Source: Stella humosa
GTDB lineage: Bacteria; Pseudomonadota; Alphaproteobacteria; ATCC43930; Allostellaceae
DNA length: 64,000 nucleotides
Direction: 5' to 3'
Assembly: GCF_006738645.1 (NCBI RefSeq)
Contig: NZ_AP019700.1
Location: 1,562,001 to 1,626,000 of the forward strand
In this document: positions 16,390 through 25,155 of the stretch, one piece after another
How positions within the stretch are numbered: position 1 is the first letter of the stretch
How the letters are laid out: each line of letters begins with the position of its first letter
Translations under genes and position numbers: made by a program
The notes under the pieces: generated by a model
Seen by the model: only the letters and a program-made list of their open reading frames with translations
Databases searched by the model: none
What the model was told of the DNA's origin: nothing

Positions 16390-17783
16390 TGTCCACCCCC
16401 CGCGATGGCAGGCCGGGTGACGCGGTCGCCGGCCGCCTGCTCATAGGCGTGCGCGACGGCCAGCACGACATCGTCGGCGAAGGCCTTGCCCACCACCTGC
16501 ATGCTGATCGGCATGCCGCTGGAATAGAAGCCGCAGGGCACGGCCGCGGCCGGCTGGCCGGTGACGTTGAAGGGCATGGTGAAGTAGGGCTTGCCGAAGA
16601 AGGGGAAGACGGGCGCCTCCTCCATGCGGTCGGGCGGGCCGTACTGGGTGGCGGTCAGGATGGCGTCGTAGGGCGCCATTGCCAGGTTCATCTGGTCGAC
16701 CAAGGTGCGGCGGAAGCGGATCGCCTGGATGTACTGGTCGGCCGAGATGAAGGCGCCCAGCCGCATGCGGTCGCGGAAGAGGGCGCCATAGATCTCGGGC
16801 TGGCGGCGCAGGTGGCGCTGGTGGATGGCGAAGCCTTCGCTCAGCAGGATGATGCGGCCGGCGGCGTGGAAGTCCATGAGGTCGGGCAGCGTCACCTCGT
16901 CGACGATCGCGCCCTGGCCGGCCAGCACGGCGGCGGCCTTGTCGATCGCGGCCACGAGCTCGGGGTCGGCCGATTCGTGCCATGCCTTGGCGACGCCGAT
17001 GCGCATGCCCTCGACCGGGCGGCCGATTGCACCCTTGAAGTCGGGCACCGGGCCATTGACCGAGGCCGGGTCGGCCGGGTCATGCCCGGCCAGCACTTCC
17101 ATCATCAGGGCGCAGTCCTGGGCGGTCCAGGTCATCGGCCCCGCATGGTCGAGCGTCCAGCTCAAGGGCAGCACGCCGCGGCGGGAGACGAGCCCGTAGG
17201 TCGGCTTCAGCCCGACCAGCCCGCAGAAGCCGGCCGGCCCCCGGATCGAGCCGCCGGTGTCCGACCCCATGGCGCCCGCGCACATGCCGGACGCGACGGC
17301 CACGCCCGAGCCACTGGACGACCCGCCCGGCTGGAGGTCGCGGTTCCACGGGTTGCGGGCGGGCGGGCTGAACAGGTCGGGGGAGGGGCCGCCGAAGGCG
17401 AATTCGTGGGTCGACAGCTTGCCCAGGCTGATGGCGCCGGCTTCCGCCAGGCGCGCTACCGTCTCGGCGTCCTCGGACGGCACATTGTCCTTCAGCAGGC
17501 GGGAATGGGCCGTGGTCGGGATGCCCTTGGTCGAATAGATGTCCTTCAGCCCGATCGGGATGCCGTGCAGGGGACCGCGCCAGTTGCCGGCCGCGATCTC
17601 CGCCTCGGCCGTGCGGGCGGCGGCCTTGGCCTCCTCGGTCGTCACCAGGATGTAGGCGCTGAGGTCGCCGTCGATGGCGGCGATGCGCGCCAGGTAGGCG
17701 TCGACCAGCTCCACCGGCGACAACTGCTTCGATCCGATCAGCGCCGACAGGCCGGCGATGGTCATGTCCGTCAGGCTGGTCAT
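16386..17783 (-). CDS. Amidase signature enzyme (AtzE/GatA-like)
   Basis: This 465-residue amidase has the Ser-cisSer-Lys triad: K80 in IGLKDIY, S155 in PGGSSSGSG and S179 in GSDTGGSIRGPA. It hydrolyses a C-N amide bond in the cytoplasm; the substrate is unknown. The start at 17783 overlaps the stop of a 66-residue AtzG/GatC-like gene (ATGA), suggesting that the two form a complex as AtzE-AtzG or GatA-GatC do. It is not the tRNA amidotransferase itself, since no GatB is present. The gene ends by overlapping the asparaginase start. Confidence 0.9.
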   Translation of the reverse strand: MTSLTDMTIAGLSALIGSKQLSPVELVDAYLARIAAIDGDLSAYILVTTEEAKAAARTAEAEIAAGNWRGPLHGIPIGLKDIYSTKGIPTTAHSRLLKDNVPSEDAETVARLAEAGAISLGKLSTHEFAFGGPSPDLFSPPARNPWNRDLQPGGSSSGSGVAVASGMCAGAMGSDTGGSIRGPAGFCGLVGLKPTYGLVSRRGVLPLSWTLDHAGPMTWTAQDCALMMEVLAGHDPADPASVNGPVPDFKGAIGRPVEGMRIGVAKAWHESADPELVAAIDKAAAVLAGQGAIVDEVTLPDLMDFHAAGRIILLSEGFAIHQRHLRRQPEIYGALFRDRMRLGAFISADQYIQAIRFRRTLVDQMNLAMAPYDAILTATQYGPPDRMEEAPVFPFFGKPYFTMPFNVTGQPAAAVPCGFYSSGMPISMQVVGKAFADDVVLAVAHAYEQAAGDRVTRPAIAGGGQ

Positions 17784-17980
17784 GCCGCCACCCCGGCGCC
17801 GGCCGGCACGAAGACCAGGGCGGGCTCCGCCGTCAGGTCGGCGTCGGTCGGCAGGCGCGACAGCAGGACCGCGTGCATCTTCAGCCACGCGTCGTGCATG
17901 CGCGGCGCTTCCTCGTCGGTGAAGGTGAGGCCGGCCTGGCGGGTGAGTGCGAGGAAATCCTCGGTCAGGGCTTCGGACAT
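17780..17980 (-). CDS. Small AtzG/GatC-like amidase partner
   Basis: This 66-residue helical protein reads MSEALTEDFLALTRQAGLTF at its N-terminus, then a helix with MHDAWLKMHAVLLSRLP and a tail ending EPALVFVP. Size, the two-helix-plus-tail layout and the EPA.VF ending fit AtzG (DUF4089)-type proteins, which wrap around an AtzE-like amidase. It lies 12 bp after the permease gene and overlaps the amidase start by four bases. Similarity is structural by eye, so a search is needed to confirm the family. Confidence 0.65.
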   Translation of the reverse strand: MSEALTEDFLALTRQAGLTFTDEEAPRMHDAWLKMHAVLLSRLPTDADLTAEPALVFVPAGAGVAA

Positions 17981-17992
17981 TCGGCGTCCTTG

Positions 17993-18892
17993 TTAGCGTT
18001 GGATATCGAGGGCCTGGCGCAGGCCGTCGCTCAGCAGATTGAAGCACATGCAGGTGACGAAGATCACCGCCCCCGGCAGGGCCGCGTTCCAGGGTGCCAC
18101 ATAGATCGACTGGCGCAACGTGTTCAGCATCAGGCCCCAGTCGGCCTCCGGCGGGCTGACGCCGAGGCCGAGGAAACTGAGGCCCGAGGCGACGACGATG
18201 GCGACCGACAGCAGGCTGGAGGCATAGACGAGCACCGGGCCGACGACGTTGGTCAGCACATGCACGCGGATGATGGCGAAGGTGGACGCCCCGCTGGCCC
18301 GTGCTGCCTCGACATAGGGCAGGCTGCGCACCTGGGTCGTCACGCTCTCGGCGATGCGGGTCAGCGGCGGGATGAAGATGAGCGTCAGCGAGATCAGGCC
18401 GTTGGTGAGGCCCGCCCCCATGGCGCCGGAAATGGCGATCGCCAGCAGGATCGAGGGGAAGGCGTAGAAGACGTCGGTCGTGCGCATGATCGCCATGTTG
18501 ACCCAGCCGCCGACGAAGCCCGCGATCATGCCGAGCGTGCCGCCGATGATGAAGGCCAGCAGTACGGGCGTGAAGGACATGAAGAGCGAGATGCGGCCGC
18601 CATAGATGAGGCGGGTCAAGAGGTCGCGGCCCAGCTCGTCGGTACCGAGCAGGTAGCCCGGCGTGCCGATCGGGGCCAGGCGCCGCAGCATGCTGGTTTT
18701 GTAGGGGTCATGCGGGGCGACCAGCGGGGCGAAGACGGCGGCCAGCACGATCGCCACCAGGACGGCCAGGCAGAACAGCGTCACCGGGTCGTGCTTCAGG
18801 CGGCGGACGACGCTGATCCAGTAGCCGGGCGGCTTGTCGACGGCGACGGGTGCCCGCGGCAGGATGACGGCATCAACGGTGGTTTCGGCCAT
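17993..18892 (-). CDS. Peptide/nickel-type ABC transporter permease (DppC-like)
   Basis: This 299-residue inner membrane protein has an N-terminal segment AVLVAIVLAAVFAPLVAPHDP typical of DppC/OppC, then LGTDELGRDLLTRLIYGGRISL and about five further membrane helices. The EAA-type loop YVEAARASGASTFAIIRVHVL contacts the ATPase. The C-terminal SPPEADWGLML motif is standard. It follows the DppB-like permease by 15 bp and should form the heterodimeric channel with it. The substrate follows from neighbours: an amide or peptide-like compound cleaved by the linked amidases. Confidence 0.92.
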   Translation of the reverse strand: MAETTVDAVILPRAPVAVDKPPGYWISVVRRLKHDPVTLFCLAVLVAIVLAAVFAPLVAPHDPYKTSMLRRLAPIGTPGYLLGTDELGRDLLTRLIYGGRISLFMSFTPVLLAFIIGGTLGMIAGFVGGWVNMAIMRTTDVFYAFPSILLAIAISGAMGAGLTNGLISLTLIFIPPLTRIAESVTTQVRSLPYVEAARASGASTFAIIRVHVLTNVVGPVLVYASSLLSVAIVVASGLSFLGLGVSPPEADWGLMLNTLRQSIYVAPWNAALPGAVIFVTCMCFNLLSDGLRQALDIQR

Positions 18893-18907
18893 GGGCGTCG
18901 CCTCCGG

Positions 18908-19858
18908 TCAGCGCTTGATGCGCGGGTCGAGCACCGCTTGCAGGATGTCGACCAGCAGGTTGAGGGTGACGAAGAACAGCGCCAGCACCAGGATCACCCC
19001 CTGGAGCATCGGGATGTCGCGCGAGAAGATCGAGTTGTTGAGCAGCAGGCCGGTGCCGGGCCAGGCGAACACCGTCTCGATCAGGATCGAGCCGCCCAGC
19101 AGGTAGCCCATCTGCAGGCCCATCACCGCCAGTACCGTGGGGGCGGCGTTCTTGGCGACATGGCCCAGGATCTTGCGGCCGGTCAGACCCTTGGCCCACA
19201 GCGCCTGGACGAATTCCTGGCTCATCGTCTCGCGCACGCTCTCGCGCACGGTCCGGGCGACGATTGCCATGGGGATCACCGACAAGGCGATGGTCGGCAG
19301 GATCAGGTGGCGCAGGTTCTCGGGCGTGAAGCTGAAGTTGGTCGACCCGTCCGGACCCATGCCCATCGACGGCAGGATGTCCCATTCGACCGAGAAGATG
19401 ATGACCAGCACGATCGACAGCCAGTAGTGCGGCACGCTGACCCCGGTGACGGCCAGTGCGGTCACCGCCCGGTCGATCGGGCGACCATGGAAGTAGCCGG
19501 CGATGCCGCCCAGCACCGTGCCCACGGTGAAGGCCAGGCACGAGGCCAGGACGGCCAGCAGCAGGGAATTGAAGAAGGCGGGCGGGATCTCGTCGATGAC
19601 ATGGCGGCGGGTGGCGATCGAGGTGCCGAGGTCGCCCGTTACCGCCTTGCCGAGCCAGATGACGTACTGGACGGGCAGGGGCTTATCGAGGCCGTATTCC
19701 TTCTTGATGCGGTCGATCAGTTCCTTGGGCGCATCCTCGGGCAGGATGGCGCTCAAGGGGTCGGAGGGTCCGAGATAGACCAGCGCGAAGCACAGGATCG
19801 TCACGCCGAGCGCGATCGGGATCGTGTAGAGCGTGCGCCGCAGGATGTAGCCCAGCAT
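18908..19858 (-). CDS. Peptide/nickel-type ABC transporter permease (DppB-like)
   Basis: This 316-residue permease starts MLGYILRRTLYTIPIALGVT and has the family features LGPSDPLSAILPEDAPKE and YGLDKPLPVQYVIWL. The EAA loop region contains FVQALWAKGLTGRKILGHV. Six membrane segments are expected. It lies 32 bp after the second binding protein and 15 bp before the DppC-like gene. Together they form the pore of the importer. ATPases are absent from this operon. Confidence 0.92.
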   Translation of the reverse strand: MLGYILRRTLYTIPIALGVTILCFALVYLGPSDPLSAILPEDAPKELIDRIKKEYGLDKPLPVQYVIWLGKAVTGDLGTSIATRRHVIDEIPPAFFNSLLLAVLASCLAFTVGTVLGGIAGYFHGRPIDRAVTALAVTGVSVPHYWLSIVLVIIFSVEWDILPSMGMGPDGSTNFSFTPENLRHLILPTIALSVIPMAIVARTVRESVRETMSQEFVQALWAKGLTGRKILGHVAKNAAPTVLAVMGLQMGYLLGGSILIETVFAWPGTGLLLNNSIFSRDIPMLQGVILVLALFFVTLNLLVDILQAVLDPRIKR

Positions 19859-19890
19859 CGAACCCTCCCCCTTGCCAGCAGACCCTCGAC

Positions 19891-21519
19891 CTAGTCCTTG
19901 GTGACCGGCGTCAGGTCCTGGAACCAGCTCTTGGCCTGGACGAACCCTTTCACATTGCGGGCGATCGCCCGCGGGTTCACGTCATGGGTGATCCAGATCC
20001 ATTCCGCCTTGTCGACGATGGCGGCATGGAGTTCGCCCAGCACGGCGTTCTGGGCTTCCAGTTCGAAGGTCTGGGAGGCCTTCATCATCAGGGCGTTGTA
20101 TTCCGGGTCGTCCACCAGCCCCCAGTTGGACCCGCCCGGCGGAATGCGATTGGGCAGGAAGAAGCGGTCGAAGGCGCTGAAAGGGTCCTGGATCGAGCGG
20201 CTGATGATGAGGGAATCGATCCCGGCCTTCAGGATGTCCGGGTGGTTGGCCGGCTGGCGGCCGACGGCCAGCAGCGCGTTCCATTCCATCACCTCGGCGG
20301 TCACGCTGAAGAAGCACTCGTTCAGGTTGGCCTGGATCGCCTCGAACATCGGCAGCGGCTGCATCTGGCCGGAGCCGGAGGTCGAGATGGCGATCTTGAT
20401 GGGCTGCTTCTTGGTCGCCGAGAAGCCGGCCTCGGCCATCAGCTTGCGGGCCTCGTCGGGCTTGTAGGCCAGCTCGAACTTGGGCTTGCCGAACCAGGTG
20501 TCGCCCGGCGGCATGTGGCCCTTGGCCGGCAGCGACAGGCCGCCCAGCAGGCTGTTGATGCCATCGCGGTCGACGCAGAGGTTGGCCGCCTTGCGCACCC
20601 GGATGTCGTTCCAGGGGGAACCCGGCGCGCGGGATGGCGCGATCGCCCAGTTGTGCGGATAGCCGTTGGTGACGATCTGCATGCCGGCCTGCTTCAGGCG
20701 CGGCACCGTGTCGGGCGAGGGCGCCTCGATCCAGTCCACCTGGCGCGACAGCAGCGCTGCCGTGCGCGCCGATGCCTCGGGAATGGGCAGCAGCACGACG
20801 CGGTCCAGCTTGGGAACGCGCTTCTTGTCCCAATACTCCTTGTTGGCCGTCATCTCGGCCCGCTCACGCGGCACCACGCGCTGGAGCTTCCACGGGCCGG
20901 TGCCGACCGGCGCCTTCGCGAAGGCCTCCCAGCTACCGACCTTGTCGTAGTGGGCCTTGGACGGCATGAACCAGAAGCTGACCTGGTAGGGGATGTAGGC
21001 GCTGGGCGTGTGGGTGACGATCTCCACCGTGTAGGTGTCGACCTTGCGCACTTCCTTGATGTCGGGGATGCGGGTGGCGACCTGGGCGGCCTGCTTGGGG
21101 TCGTAGTGCTTGGCCTTGGTGTCGCGGTTCACCTCGAAGTTGAAGACCACGTCGTCGGCGGTGAACTCGCCGCCGTCATGGTACTTCACCCCCTGGCGCA
21201 GCTTGAAGGTCCACTTGGTCTTGTCGCTGGCGTCGACCGACCAGGATTCGGCCAGGCCGGGCACCAGGCCGGCGGACTTGTCGGCGCTCGACAGGTCCCA
21301 CAGGACGAGCGTGTCGTAGACCATGTAGCCCATGAACCGGTAGCCCTCGGCACCCTGGTCCGCCTGGCCCGCGGTGTAGGGGATGTCGGCCGCCGTCATG
21401 CCGACGCGCAGCACCTTTTCCTGCGCCAGCGCCGGCCCGGCCAGCGCGCCCGCCACCAGCAGGGCGGCCGGCAGCAGGCCCATCGCCCCCCGGTTCCTCG
21501 TCTTCCCGAACGTCGTCAT
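19891..21519 (-). CDS. Extracellular solute-binding protein family 5 (copy A)
   Basis: This 542-residue periplasmic protein has a signal peptide ending near GPALAQEK and the SBP_bac_5 pattern with WSVDASDKTKWTFKLRQGVKYHDGGEFTADDVVFNF-like core split around residue 100. Copy B just upstream in the operon is nearly the same along its whole length, differing mainly in the signal peptide and scattered substitutions. It delivers ligand to the DppB/C-like permeases. The tandem duplication may extend substrate range or dose. The ligand is unknown. Confidence 0.92.
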   Translation of the reverse strand: MTTFGKTRNRGAMGLLPAALLVAGALAGPALAQEKVLRVGMTAADIPYTAGQADQGAEGYRFMGYMVYDTLVLWDLSSADKSAGLVPGLAESWSVDASDKTKWTFKLRQGVKYHDGGEFTADDVVFNFEVNRDTKAKHYDPKQAAQVATRIPDIKEVRKVDTYTVEIVTHTPSAYIPYQVSFWFMPSKAHYDKVGSWEAFAKAPVGTGPWKLQRVVPRERAEMTANKEYWDKKRVPKLDRVVLLPIPEASARTAALLSRQVDWIEAPSPDTVPRLKQAGMQIVTNGYPHNWAIAPSRAPGSPWNDIRVRKAANLCVDRDGINSLLGGLSLPAKGHMPPGDTWFGKPKFELAYKPDEARKLMAEAGFSATKKQPIKIAISTSGSGQMQPLPMFEAIQANLNECFFSVTAEVMEWNALLAVGRQPANHPDILKAGIDSLIISRSIQDPFSAFDRFFLPNRIPPGGSNWGLVDDPEYNALMMKASQTFELEAQNAVLGELHAAIVDKAEWIWITHDVNPRAIARNVKGFVQAKSWFQDLTPVTKD

Positions 21520-21601
21520 GGATGTGCTTCCCCCAATCGGTCGTGGCTATCGGGCCAGGCACAGGTCGGGGCGACGGCGCCCCGGCCCGGCCGGATTGGC
21601 C

Positions 21602-23236
21602 TCAGTCCTTGGTGACGGACGTCAGGTCCTGGAACCAGCTCTTGGCCTGGACGAACCCTTTCACGTTGCGGGCCAACGCCCGCGGGTTCACGTCATGGGT
21701 GATCCAGATCCATTCCGCCTTGTTGACGAGGGCGGCGTGCAGTTCGCCCAGCACGGCGTTCTGGGCCTCCAGCTCGAAGGTCTGGGACGCCTTCTGGATC
21801 AGGGCGTTGTATTCCGGGTCGTCGACCATGCCCCAGTTGGAGCCGCCGGGCGGAATGCGGTTGGGCAGGAAGAAGCGGTCGAAGGCGCTGAACGGGTCCT
21901 GGATCGCGCGGCTGATGATGACCGAATCGACGCCCGCCTTGACGATGTCGGGATGGTTGGCGGGGTTGCGGGCAAAGGCCGTCAGCGCATTCCACTCCAT
22001 CACCTCGGCGGTGACGCTGAAGAAGCACTCGTTCAGGTTGGCCTGGATCGCCTCGAACATCGGCAGGGGCTGCATCTGGCCGGAGCCGGAGGTCGAGATG
22101 GCGATCTTGATCGGCTGCTTCTTGCCAGCCGAGAACCCGGCCTCGGCCATCAGCTTGCGGGCCTCGTCCGGCCGGTAGCCCAGTTCGAAGCTGGGCTTGC
22201 CGAACCACAGGTCGCCTGGCGGCATGTGGCCCTTGGCCGGCAGCGACAGGCCGCCCAGCAGCTTGTTGATGCCCTCGCGATCGACGCAGAGGTTGGCCGC
22301 CTTGCGCACGCGGACGTCGTTCCAGGGCGAGCCGGGTGCCCGCGACGGCGCGATCGCCCAGTTATGCGGGTAGCCGTTGGTGATGATCTGCATGCCGGCC
22401 TGCTTCAGGCGCGGCACCGTGTCGGGCGAGGGTGCCTCGATCCAGTCCACCTGGCGCGACAGCAGGGCGGCGGTGCGCGCCGATGCCTCGGGGATGGGCA
22501 GCAGGATCACCCGGTCGACCTTGGGCACGCGGTCCCGGTCCCAATAGTCCTTGTTGCCGGCCATCTCGGCCCGCTCGCGCGGGACCACCCGCTGGAGCTT
22601 CCAGGGCCCGGTGCCGACGGGCGCCTTGGCGAAGGCCTCCCAGCTCCCGACCTTGTCGTAGTGGGCCTTGGACGGCATGAACCAGAAGCTGACCTCGTAC
22701 GGCACGTAGGCGGTCGGCGTGTGGGTGATGATTTCGATGGTGTATTTGTCGACCTTGCGGACCTCCTTCAGGTCCGGGATGCGGGTTGCCACCTGGGCCG
22801 CCTGCTTGGGGTCGTAGTGCTTGGCCTTGGTGTCGCGGTTCACCTCGAAGTTGAAGACCACGTCGTCGGCGGTGAACTCGCCGCCGTCATGGTACTTCAC
22901 CCCCTGGCGCAGCTTGAAGGTCCACTTGGTCTTGTCGGCGGCGTCGACCGACCAGGATTCGGCCAGGCCGGGCTTCAGGGCGGCCGGCTTGTCCGCGCTC
23001 GACAGGTCCCACAGGACCAGCGGGTCGTAGAGCATGTAGCCCATGAAGCGGAAGCCCTCGAAGCCCTGGTCGGGCTGGCCGGCCGCGTAGGGGATGTCGG
23101 CGGCCGTCATGCCGACCCGCAGCACCTTCTCCTGCGCTGCCGCCACCCCCGCCGTTGCCATCGCGGCGGCGGCAAGACCGCCCGCGACCGCGCCCCATCG
23201 GAACTTTGCCGACCCCGTCGCCCGTGCAAACTTCAT
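21602..23236 (-). CDS. Extracellular solute-binding protein family 5 (copy B)
   Basis: This 544-residue protein is a close paralogue of copy A. The signal peptide differs, ending near GVAAAQEK, while the mature parts align almost without gaps from VLRVGMTAADIPY to the WFQDLT..TKD end. The start at 23236 was chosen because GGGAGAGG lies at ribosome-binding distance and the signal peptide begins there; a longer frame reaches into the amidase gene. It lies about 80 bp after the amidase, and copy A follows 82 bp later. Nearly identical intact copies suggest recent duplication or gene conversion. Confidence 0.92.
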   Translation of the reverse strand: MKFARATGSAKFRWGAVAGGLAAAAMATAGVAAAQEKVLRVGMTAADIPYAAGQPDQGFEGFRFMGYMLYDPLVLWDLSSADKPAALKPGLAESWSVDAADKTKWTFKLRQGVKYHDGGEFTADDVVFNFEVNRDTKAKHYDPKQAAQVATRIPDLKEVRKVDKYTIEIITHTPTAYVPYEVSFWFMPSKAHYDKVGSWEAFAKAPVGTGPWKLQRVVPRERAEMAGNKDYWDRDRVPKVDRVILLPIPEASARTAALLSRQVDWIEAPSPDTVPRLKQAGMQIITNGYPHNWAIAPSRAPGSPWNDVRVRKAANLCVDREGINKLLGGLSLPAKGHMPPGDLWFGKPSFELGYRPDEARKLMAEAGFSAGKKQPIKIAISTSGSGQMQPLPMFEAIQANLNECFFSVTAEVMEWNALTAFARNPANHPDIVKAGVDSVIISRAIQDPFSAFDRFFLPNRIPPGGSNWGMVDDPEYNALIQKASQTFELEAQNAVLGELHAALVNKAEWIWITHDVNPRALARNVKGFVQAKSWFQDLTSVTKD

Positions 23237-23316
23237 CTGCCTCTCCCGTTTTCGAGGGTGAGCCCGGTGGTTTCCTGGAAGCCTCCCGCCTGGTGCTTTT
23301 CGTTTCGTTGGCTGCT

Positions 23317-24732
23317 TCAGGCCGGCAGGTTGGGCACGCGGCGGTGCCACCCCGTCGCCTGCTGGTACTGGTGGGCGACCCGCAGCAGCAGCGGCTCGCT
23401 GAACGGCCGGCCGACGAGCTGGACCGCCATCGGCAGGCCCGCCCCGTCGAAGCCGATCGGCAGGGCCAGCGCCGGCAGGCCCAGATAGTTGAAGGGCCGG
23501 GTGTAGCGGGTGAGGCGTGCCACCATGGCCGGGATGGCCGCGGTCTGCTCCTCGTCCGTCTCGGCGATGGTGGGCACGGGGAAGGTGAGGATGGGGGCGG
23601 CCATCAGGTCGATGCCGGCCATCACCGTCTCGACGAACTGCCGCAGGAGGCGGCCGCGCAGCGCCATCGCCTCCAGGTAGCGGGTGGCCGGGATGTGGTA
23701 GCCGGCCTCGGTGCGGCTGTGGACATGGACCGAATAGTCCTGCGGCCGGTCGCGCATCCAGGTCCCATGGGCAGCCGCCGCCTCCGACTTGGAGATGGCG
23801 TCGCCCAGGGCGAAATAGGGCTCGAGCGGCGGGGCGGGAACGGCCGCGCCCGCCATGCCTAGACCGGCCAGGACGTCCATGGCGGCCGACACGGCGCCCG
23901 CCACCTCGGGCGTCGCATCGGCCATCCAGGCTTGCGGCGGCAGGCCCACGCGCAGGCCGGCCACCGACCGGTCCAGGAAGGTTCGGTCGTCGGGGAAGGG
24001 GCGGCGGCTGGTCGTGGGGTCGCGCGGATCGTGGCCGCTGATGGCGGCCATCATCAAGCTGGCGTCGGCGGCCGTGCGGGTAAGCGGCCCGATGGTGTCG
24101 AGCGACCAGGCGCGCGGCATCGAGCCAGCCCGGCTGACCCGGCCATAGGTCGGCTTCAGCCCGATCAGCCCGTTCATCGCCGCCGGCAGGCGGATCGAAC
24201 CACCCGTGTCCGATCCAAGCGCCCCCGCCACCATGCGCGCGGCCACGGCGGCACCCGAGCCCGCCGACGACCCGCCGGTGATGCGCGACGGGTCCCAGGG
24301 GTTGCGGTTATGGCCGAAATGGATGTTGTGGCCGGTCGGCCCGGCCGCGAATTCCGACATGTTGAGCCAGCCGACCGTGATGGCACCGGCAGCCTCCAGC
24401 CGGGCTACGGCGGGGGCAGGGTCGGGCTGCGGCTGGCCCGGCAGGATGGCCGAGCCGCCGGTCATCGACCCGCCGGCGCGGGCGAACATGTCCTTGTGGG
24501 CGAGCGGCACGCCGTGCAGCGGCCCCGCCCATTGCCCGGCCGCGGCGGCGCGGTCGAGGTCGGCTGCCCGGGCCAGGGCGGCATCGGCCTCGACCCGCAC
24601 GAAGGCGTTGACGACCGGCTGCCACTGGCTGATCCGGTGCAGGGCCGCGCGCGTGGCTTCGACGGACGAAAGTTGACGGTGGCGGATGGCGCCGGCGAGC
24701 TCGGCCACGCCCATCAGGGCCGGGTCGGTCAT
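23317..24732 (-). CDS. Amidase signature enzyme, second copy
   Basis: This 471-residue amidase has the triad K80 (PLAHKDMF), S155 (ITGGSSAGSG) and S179 (GSDTGGSIRLPA). It has diverged strongly from the amidase at 16386-17783 outside the motifs, so the two are not a recent duplication. The start at 24732 overlaps the stop of a 75-residue small gene (ATGA), the same arrangement as the other amidase. It is the second gene of the operon, ahead of the binding proteins. Likely function: hydrolysis of an imported amide. Substrate unknown. Confidence 0.9.
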   Translation of the reverse strand: MTDPALMGVAELAGAIRHRQLSSVEATRAALHRISQWQPVVNAFVRVEADAALARAADLDRAAAAGQWAGPLHGVPLAHKDMFARAGGSMTGGSAILPGQPQPDPAPAVARLEAAGAITVGWLNMSEFAAGPTGHNIHFGHNRNPWDPSRITGGSSAGSGAAVAARMVAGALGSDTGGSIRLPAAMNGLIGLKPTYGRVSRAGSMPRAWSLDTIGPLTRTAADASLMMAAISGHDPRDPTTSRRPFPDDRTFLDRSVAGLRVGLPPQAWMADATPEVAGAVSAAMDVLAGLGMAGAAVPAPPLEPYFALGDAISKSEAAAAHGTWMRDRPQDYSVHVHSRTEAGYHIPATRYLEAMALRGRLLRQFVETVMAGIDLMAAPILTFPVPTIAETDEEQTAAIPAMVARLTRYTRPFNYLGLPALALPIGFDGAGLPMAVQLVGRPFSEPLLLRVAHQYQQATGWHRRVPNLPA

Positions 24733-24956
24733 CGGCCGTCCTCGGGCCGCGCCAACTCGTCCAGGACGGCCAGGAACTGCATCGGCTCGTCGAAGAACCA
24801 GAATGGCGGAACGATGGCGGCCATCTGCGCCTGGATGCGCGCCACCTCGGCCGCCAGTTCGCCGGCGCGCTCGATCGTCAGGGACAGCCCATGCAGTTCC
24901 AGGCCCTGGGCCTGGATCAGCGCGGCGGATACGGAAGGGGAGGGATCGGTCGGCAT
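24729..24956 (-). CDS. Small amidase-partner protein (AtzG/GatC-like)
   Basis: This 75-residue helical protein overlaps the following amidase by four bases. It has a central helix IERAGELAAEVARIQAQMAAI, then VPPFWFFDEPMQFLAVLDEL. It shares size and position, but little sequence, with the 66-residue protein before the other amidase. Position and architecture suggest a GatC/AtzG-like stabilising subunit. As the first gene of the operon it lies about 65 bases downstream of the predicted small RNA terminator. Confidence 0.55.
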   Translation of the reverse strand: MPTDPSPSVSAALIQAQGLELHGLSLTIERAGELAAEVARIQAQMAAIVPPFWFFDEPMQFLAVLDELARPEDGR

Positions 24957-25021
24957 CGTGCCGACGGCGTCGCAACAAGCATGCCATGGGCTGGCGTTGC
25001 CGCGGTCGATCGGCGGGCCGG

Positions 25022-25053
25022 AAAAAGAAGAGGCCGCACCCGAAGGTGCGGCC
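25022..25053 (-). terminator. Intrinsic terminator of the predicted sRNA/leader
   Basis: GGCCGCACC (25032-25040) and GGTGCGGCC (25045-25053) form a perfect 9-bp stem closed by a CGAA loop on the plus strand, TTCG on the transcript strand. The minus-strand transcript then runs TCTTCTTTTT. It is one of the few hairpins here with a proper U-tract. Confidence 0.75.
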
Positions 25054-25120
25054 CAAGTTTAGGGAGGAAACGCCCAAGAAGACACAACATGCACCGCGAG
25101 GCGGTGTGGGCCATGCTGCG
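25022..25120 (-). ncRNA. Predicted small RNA or transcription attenuator upstream of the amidase operon
   Basis: On the minus strand a promoter (25155-25127) is followed by about 100 bases with three parts. A hairpin of CACCGC/GCGGTG with a 3-base loop lies at 25092-25106. An apparently unpaired pyrimidine-rich stretch contains TTTCCTCCCT, able to pair with ribosome-binding sites. A 9-bp GC stem with TTCG loop and TCTTCTTTTT tail ends it. This is the architecture of alphaproteobacterial trans-acting sRNAs. Because the amidase operon begins 65 bases further on, it could instead be a leader whose terminator controls that operon. The rest of the 24957-25411 gap holds no gene. Confidence 0.6.
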
Positions 25121-25126
25121 AAACCG

Positions 25127-25155
25127 AATATGCACCCTCGCCTGGCGGCTTTCAA
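25127..25155 (-). promoter_or_regulatory. Predicted sigma70 promoter of the sRNA/leader
   Basis: On the minus strand TTGAAA (25155-25150) and CATATT (25132-25127) are 17 bases apart. The expected start is near 25120, which gives a transcript of about 100 bases up to the terminator. Confidence 0.6.

Noticed and set aside
16386-17783. GatA subunit of the tRNA-dependent amidotransferase
   Set aside because: No gatB nearby, and the gene sits in a transporter operon with a second amidase. An AtzE-like catabolic amidase fits better.
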